Assembly (NCBI GenBank): GCA_013202515.1
Contig: JABMRN010000144.1
Span: forward strand, 1-8,613
DNA from: Candidatus Omnitrophota bacterium
Lineage (GTDB): Bacteria > Omnitrophota > Gorgyraeia > JABMRN01
Direction: 5' to 3'
DNA length: 8,613 bases
Shown: in pieces, positions 7,101 to 8,613 of the stretch
How positions within the stretch are numbered: position 1 is the stretch's first letter
Layout: each line of letters opens with the position of its first letter
Notes under the pieces: model-generated
The model's input: the letters and a program-made list of their open reading frames with translations, nothing else
Database searches by the model: none
Told to the model about the DNA's origin: nothing
Translations under genes and position numbers: made by a program

Positions 7101-8613
7101 CAAGGAAAAACATGCCACTTACAAACGAGAAAGAAATACCCGGCCTTATTTTACCGGTACTCGCGATGGCTTCGTGAACAGCCGGGAAAAAGTCTGGATT
7201 TAGATTAGGAAATACTATCGCTCCAAAAAGGAATATCGCTACGCTTGCGATTATTACTGTAACTAAGAACCTTTTCCCGAGTCTTGACCTTACAGGTTCA
7301 CGAGAAGCATCATCGCCAAGACGTTCGGTATGCGCTACGTACCTATCCTGAACGGCTTCACGAAGAGGAGCAGAGGATTTTACAACAACTTCGGAAAGCG
7401 CAGGTTGACTTCCGAAAGTATCTCTCATTCTCGCTCCTGTCTCAGAAGCTGTCTTTAATCTCTGCGTTAAGCCAAATATTATAGGTATTAAGCCCTCAAA
7501 AGTAGTTAATTGTCGGCCCTCTTCGTAATACTCAACTCCATCCTGCGCGTCATTTATTCCATCTAAACCCAGAAGTGTTGTGCCTTCCCACGTTATAGGC
7601 ACGGAAGTCCTGTTAACTAAATCATAGAGTTCAGAATCTTCCTGGCATGCTGCAAGAAGTGCGCCCTTTGCATCCCGTCCCGTAACAACATTTTTGAGAT
7701 CTGTACTTCGTAATAACTCTGTAAATTGTGTGCTAAGTGGTGTTGACTCAACGGCTTTTGTAAGAATCTGCAAAAATTCTTTTTTTGTAACACTTAGCTC
7801 TAACTCAGCAAAGTTTTCTCCCCTTATCGCTAAGCTTGTTTTTGTTTCCGGAAAATATCCAAATTTGTTTTTTCTGTCTATAAAGTACTTTTCATAATGT
7901 GCTGCGCTAGATAATTGCATGTTTTCTAAAAGTGCTTTTAATTCACCTACTAACCTCAAGAAAGCGGCCTCTGTTTCTTCTGTCATTTTCTCAGACTTTA
8001 ATCCATTTCTTATCTGCATTATTAGCCTATTGATTTCGACATAGATCTCATTTTTCCTTTGCTGAAATCTTAGCTGAGATATTTGTTCTTCTAGCTGCCC
8101 GGTTGGTTTATTTTCTGCATTTAATTCTTCTATCCTTCGTGATAAATCAGATATACTGTTTGATATAGTGGTATAATTGATTGGATTTTCTGAGGCATCT
8201 TTAATACGTTTTAAGATATATTTTTCTTCGGTCTCAGGTATAATGGGCCGTGTGCCTGGAGATTTTTTTGTAACTGAGGATTTTTTCAAGCCTAGTCTTC
8301 CTTCTACGTATTCTTCGGCTTCTCCTATGTCTAGTTTGCTACGATGGGTAACGCCACTTTCTTCAATATATTCCACTCCTACTTCAATCTCTTTTCCATG
8401 ATAATTTGGGCAATAAGCCCAGGGATGAGGTTCTGTAATAGGTACTTCGCGCGAATAACTATATGGTTCGTATGAATGAACGGTTTTTATTTTTTGCAAC
8501 GCATCTTTTATCACAACCCTTGCCTCACTTCCAGGAATTGTTATAACAATAGGCATTACTATGTTTCGCAAGAAATTTCTATGTGCGCTTATGGACTCTT
8601 CACTATATTGCCA
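1..8613 (-). CDS. Giant multidomain membrane protein, internal fragment (open at both ends): GT2 glycosyltransferase, CBM-like and nucleotidyltransferase-like domains
   Basis: I translated the complete reverse complement and found no stop in 2871 consecutive codons. The frame is in register with both window edges, so the gene extends beyond base 8613 (N-terminal side) and below base 1 (C-terminal side). No start or ribosome site can be chosen. Domains in order: unrecognised N-terminal part with coiled coil, two membrane segments, helical linker, GT2 glycosyltransferase with large insertions, membrane cluster, helical region, carbohydrate-binding-like beta domain, proline linker with hydrophobic hairpin, and a sugar-nucleotidyltransferase-like domain. 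I count roughly 17-18 hydrophobic segments. The likely role is synthesis or remodelling of a cell-surface glycan at the inner membrane; this is inferred from the domains. Candidatus Omnitrophota is known for ORFs of this scale. The open frame is certain; expression as one uncut polypeptide is not shown by the sequence. Confidence 0.95.
736..786 (-). other. Nucleotidyltransferase signature GKGTR...K (residues 2610-2626)
   Basis: GKGTR with a Lys twelve residues after the Arg fits the G-x-G-T-R-x-x-P...K signature loop of sugar nucleotidyltransferases. In the family, the Gly-rich loop and Arg bind the nucleotide triphosphate and the Lys assists pyrophosphate release. All of these residues are present. 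Confidence 0.75.
1144..1497 (-). other. Proline-rich linker and hydrophobic hairpin (residues 2373-2490)
   Basis: Residues 2378-2411 are rich in Pro, Lys, Val and Ala (for example PEEKPKVTVPAEPIPAAVKK), a flexible interdomain linker typical of surface proteins. A very basic segment follows (RKLIRQQRAVRDRGRR, 2418-2433). Then come about 49 hydrophobic residues (2434-2482) that break near ITISV, probably two membrane helices, and they end in SRYIKKRPEE. Basic residues on both sides suggest that both ends are cytoplasmic, as needed for the downstream nucleotide-using domain. Confidence 0.65.
1498..2100 (-). other. Beta-rich domain resembling a carbohydrate-binding jelly roll (residues 2172-2372)
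   Basis: The segment begins FEASFYTEENWTTVEY, like the FExG...W opening of many CBM-type galactose-binding-like folds. It continues with VRARINL, then NVVVLNLRDMIGRPLEEN, then an IALKVEIPQSL strand. GVWSDATGKWQHGAP follows, with YTVNIKPL and an IIQNVGVRIML...GEYIGEIVIKGYI ending. The last block matches the common final-strand pattern IGVxI...YxGxIxIDxV found in CBM-like modules next to glycosidases. If correct, it binds a polysaccharide, perhaps the product of the GT2 domain or a target cell wall. There is no catalytic glycosidase motif in it. The family identity is tentative; the beta-sandwich character is clear from alternating hydrophobicity. Confidence 0.5.
2101..2763 (-). other. Helical region between membrane cluster and beta domain (residues 1951-2171)
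   Basis: This starts with a basic/acidic stretch (LLDRRKERFIEDR) just outside the last span. Amphipathic helices follow, then a short segment containing CQYPVGPEGLAGWITWN (2033-2049), then long charged helices (for example EERLERAGVKK near 2152-2162) leading into the beta domain. The amphipathic helices suggest a stalk or helical spacer that holds the downstream domain away from the membrane. No family is recognised. Confidence 0.5.
2764..3318 (-). other. Second membrane cluster, about five spans (residues 1766-1950)
   Basis: After a charged helix (DEREVLREARETYPD) come hydrophobic stretches at about 1803-1821, 1829-1847, 1864-1884, 1895-1914 and 1930-1949. A strongly basic loop, PKKVRKQ (1916-1922), separates the last two. 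Basic loops suggest cytoplasmic faces before span 1 and between spans 4 and 5. I do not recognise a transporter family. It may be a membrane anchor or export-associated extension behind the glycosyltransferase. Confidence 0.6.
3319..3645 (-). other. GT2 membrane half, last part (residues 1657-1765)
   Basis: Three hydrophobic spans lie at about 1664-1681, 1684-1706 and 1719-1746. The last runs MMPYFYLKQTFISLQISGLY and ends shortly before RRDNWWSRTSH. This resembles the final helix of XagB-like proteins, LLPLYWLLxSxAAxxALxQL, followed by P-x-x-W-E-K-T-E-H. It therefore appears to be the original C-terminal end of the GT2 module. The similarity in this block is weaker than in the catalytic motifs and is a judgement by eye. 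Confidence 0.6.
3646..4350 (-). other. Large soluble helical insertion in the GT2 membrane half (residues 1422-1656)
   Basis: About 235 residues of charged, helical sequence interrupt the membrane half of the GT2 domain. Visible elements are a Lys/Glu-rich helix, a GPDDRDE segment at 1466-1472, an EEEKERR helix around 1494-1500, and several amphipathic helices that continue to residue 1655. No catalytic motif or known fold is recognised. Ordinary enzymes have only a short loop at this position. The length and charge suggest a cytoplasmic or periplasmic helical bundle. Confidence 0.55.
4351..4627 (-). other. GT2 membrane half, first part (residues about 1330-1421)
   Basis: RQAGPHNFFQLIFLLFGKP resembles the RELGxxGFLxFQLxxGGTP block that opens the C-terminal membrane half of XagB-like GT2 proteins. 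Hydrophobic spans follow at about 1355-1376 and 1386-1414, separated by HFLGGATS. These helices would form part of the glycan-conducting channel in a processive or secreting enzyme (family knowledge). Channel function here is inference. Confidence 0.65.
4660..4866 (-). other. Glycine-zipper hydrophobic hairpin 2, inserted after QxxRW (residues 1250-1318)
   Basis: Residues 1251-1273 (FLAFFGSIIGMGFGGALLG...) and 1286-1313 (GIGSGFIGVGLGFVLGGLLG...) are two glycine-rich hydrophobic helices joined by a short loop containing PIEAWGG. They share the GGALLG element and an FIG...GG pattern with the hairpin at residues 1037-1098. In XagB-like proteins the LVHM block is followed directly by a RELGPRGF-type block; here the hairpin separates LKHM (1245-1248) from RQAGPHNFF (1334-1342). 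It looks like a second copy of the same inserted element, though the codons have diverged. Confidence 0.7.
4909..4923 (-). other. GT2 acceptor motif QxxRW, here QRSRW (residues 1231-1235)
   Basis: ELGYEWWYQRSRW fits the family pattern in which QxxRW closes the catalytic half and is followed by an interface helix and membrane spans. In BcsA-like synthases this motif contacts the acceptor glycan. It is followed at residues 1245-1248 by LKHM, which corresponds to LVHM in XagB-like proteins. Confidence 0.85.
5026..5046 (-). other. GT2 catalytic-base motif, IEDAKLG (residues 1190-1196)
   Basis: The context DIIEDAKLGSLCSKYGYRN aligns with the family block NVTEDADLGxRLxxxGYR. The Asp of the ED pair (residue 1192) is the general base in GT2 enzymes and is present. 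The usual Thr before it is Ile, and the following DAD is DAK. Confidence 0.8.
5320..5505 (-). other. Glycine-zipper hydrophobic hairpin 1, inserted inside the GT2 catalytic fold (residues 1037-1098)
   Basis: About 58 nearly uncharged residues contain GxxxG-like spacing: AGIGGALLG and FIGGFLGASIG followed by LGLVFGG. They are bounded by basic or polar sequence (IKRGLVAQR before, KLRNTAEWIERR after). The stretch is long enough for two tightly packed membrane helices. It lies between the EY-type block (DYGPW, 1026-1030) and the GGTSNHF-type block (DGTTNSF, 1117-1123), where ordinary XagB-like enzymes have a short soluble loop. A related hairpin occurs about 210 residues later. Whether it enters the membrane or packs as a soluble core is not decided by sequence. 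Confidence 0.7.
5620..5919 (-). other. Helical insertion inside the GT2 catalytic fold (residues 899-998)
   Basis: Between the block after DAED and the LQGVLRLNP block, the normal enzyme has only a short connection. Here about 90-100 residues intervene. They are highly charged and helical (for example FKGIREKLARAAHA and ESEEREKALERAFVL), with many Glu, Lys and Arg, consistent with a helical hairpin or coiled coil. I see no membrane segment or known motif. Its boundaries are estimated from where the GT2 similarity stops and resumes. Confidence 0.6.
5992..6003 (-). other. GT2 DxD metal/nucleotide-sugar site, DAED (residues 871-874)
   Basis: The context EVFEILDAEDRANVLQPW matches the YIVIYDAEDIPEPDQL block of XagB-like GT2 enzymes. 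The two Asp residues of DxD bind the divalent metal and the diphosphate of the sugar donor in the family. The residues are intact here. Confidence 0.8.
6532..7035 (-). other. Charged helical linker between membrane region 1 and the GT2 fold (residues 527-694)
   Basis: This stretch of about 170 residues is mostly charged and helical, with a short beta-like patch DPFFFVYLNSV at residues 620-630 and an acidic helical segment at 671-690. In ordinary XagB-like enzymes the catalytic fold starts soon after the membrane helices, so this is extra material. I recognise no domain in it. It may pack against the catalytic domain or act as a spacer. Confidence 0.4.
7036..7275 (-). other. First membrane region (residues 447-526), N-terminal spans of the GT2 module
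   Basis: Residues about 449-467 (FLVTVIIASVAIFLFGAIVF) form a clear transmembrane helix that follows a basic RSRLGKR segment. After a polar loop of about 25 residues, residues 493-521 form a second long hydrophobic stretch ending in FQKLYL. Membrane GT2 enzymes of the BcsA/XagB type usually have two or more transmembrane helices ahead of the catalytic domain, so this pair is in the expected place. Both ends would then face the cytoplasm, where the catalytic GT-A fold must lie to reach nucleotide-sugar substrate. Confidence 0.75.
7276..7920 (-). other. Unrecognised mostly helical soluble region (residues 232-446)
   Basis: This region lies between the coiled coil and the first membrane segment. 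It contains alternating charged helices, one hydrophobic patch around residues 372-383 (FEGLIPIIFGL, too short to be a confident membrane span), and a basic stretch immediately before the membrane segment (RSRLGKR, residues 442-448). That stretch suggests, by the positive-inside rule, that this part is cytoplasmic. I see no family motif and assign no function. Confidence 0.4.
7921..8166 (-). other. Predicted coiled coil (residues 150-231)
   Basis: The segment is rich in Glu, Lys, Arg, Gln, Leu and Ile with hydrophobic residues spaced 3-4 apart, for example ISDLSRRIEELNAEN and then LEEQISQLRFQQRKNEI. A short Lys-Pro-Thr-Gly break lies near residues 169-172. Further helices follow to residue 231, ending in LVGELKALLEN. 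This is the typical pattern of an antiparallel or bundled coiled coil. It has no catalytic signature and is probably a structural or oligomerisation element on the soluble side before the first membrane segment. The assignment was made by eye, without a coiled-coil program. Confidence 0.6.
8164..8613 (-). other. Unrecognised N-terminal segment of the fragment (residues 1-150)
   Basis: This is the first part of the visible protein, and its upstream continuation is outside the window. Residues 18-36 form a hydrophobic beta-like stretch (IVMPIVITIPG), followed by a short helix. Next comes a segment rich in aromatics and prolines, with PHPWAYCPNYHG at residues 62-73, then charged beta strands (EIEVGVEYIEESG) and a Glu-rich helix around residues 96-108. 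I do not recognise a family. It could be the C-terminal end of a globular domain that begins outside the window. There is no signal peptide or membrane segment here. Confidence 0.4.

Noticed and set aside
1..8613. Splitting the open frame into several adjacent genes
   Set aside because: There is no stop codon anywhere in the frame, so separate genes would need internal starts without terminations. Collinear GT2 motifs also cross all plausible split points between residues 695 and 1765.
1..8613. CRISPR arrays, tRNA/rRNA genes, insertion sequences, terminators
   Set aside because: No direct-repeat array, cloverleaf, conserved rRNA segment, transposase motif or hairpin with T-run was noticed on reading, and every base is inside the coding frame.

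Overview
The whole window is the interior of one giant gene on the minus strand. Read as the reverse complement, a single frame stays open for all 8613 bases (2871 codons) with no stop. It begins on TGG and ends on TTC at the window edges, so neither the true start nor the true stop is present. There is no intergenic DNA and I see no RNA gene, promoter, terminator, mobile element or CRISPR. Residue numbers below count from base 8613; residue n covers bases 8614-3n to 8616-3n.

Layout in protein order (high to low coordinate): unrecognised N-terminal part with a coiled coil (residues 1-446); two membrane segments (447-526); a helical linker (527-694); a strongly expanded family 2 glycosyltransferase (GT2) resembling the XagB/BcsA group (about 695-1765); a further membrane cluster (1766-1950); a helical region (1951-2171); a beta-rich domain resembling a carbohydrate-binding jelly roll (2172-2372); a proline-rich linker and a hydrophobic hairpin (2373-2490); and a sugar-nucleotidyltransferase-like GT-A domain (about 2500-2871) that runs off the window.

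The GT2 assignment rests on collinear motifs: a DYPNL block, a TKxxAxxYA block, DAED (the DxD metal site), DGTTNSF (compare GGTSNHF), IEDAKLG (compare TEDADLG) and QRSRW (QxxRW). These blocks are in canonical order but are pushed apart by at least six insertions. Two of the insertions are glycine-zipper hydrophobic hairpins, one of them in the middle of the catalytic fold. This stretches a domain of about 500-600 residues to about 1070.

Taken together, one polypeptide appears to carry a domain related to NDP-sugar synthesis, a membrane glycosyltransferase and a possible glycan-binding domain, which suggests a self-contained surface-glycan synthesis machine (inference). A membrane protein this large with these domains is most like the giant ORFs known from Candidatus Omnitrophota (OP3, PVC superphylum). 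The host assignment is tentative. The genetic code looks standard, with TGG for Trp and no in-frame TGA.
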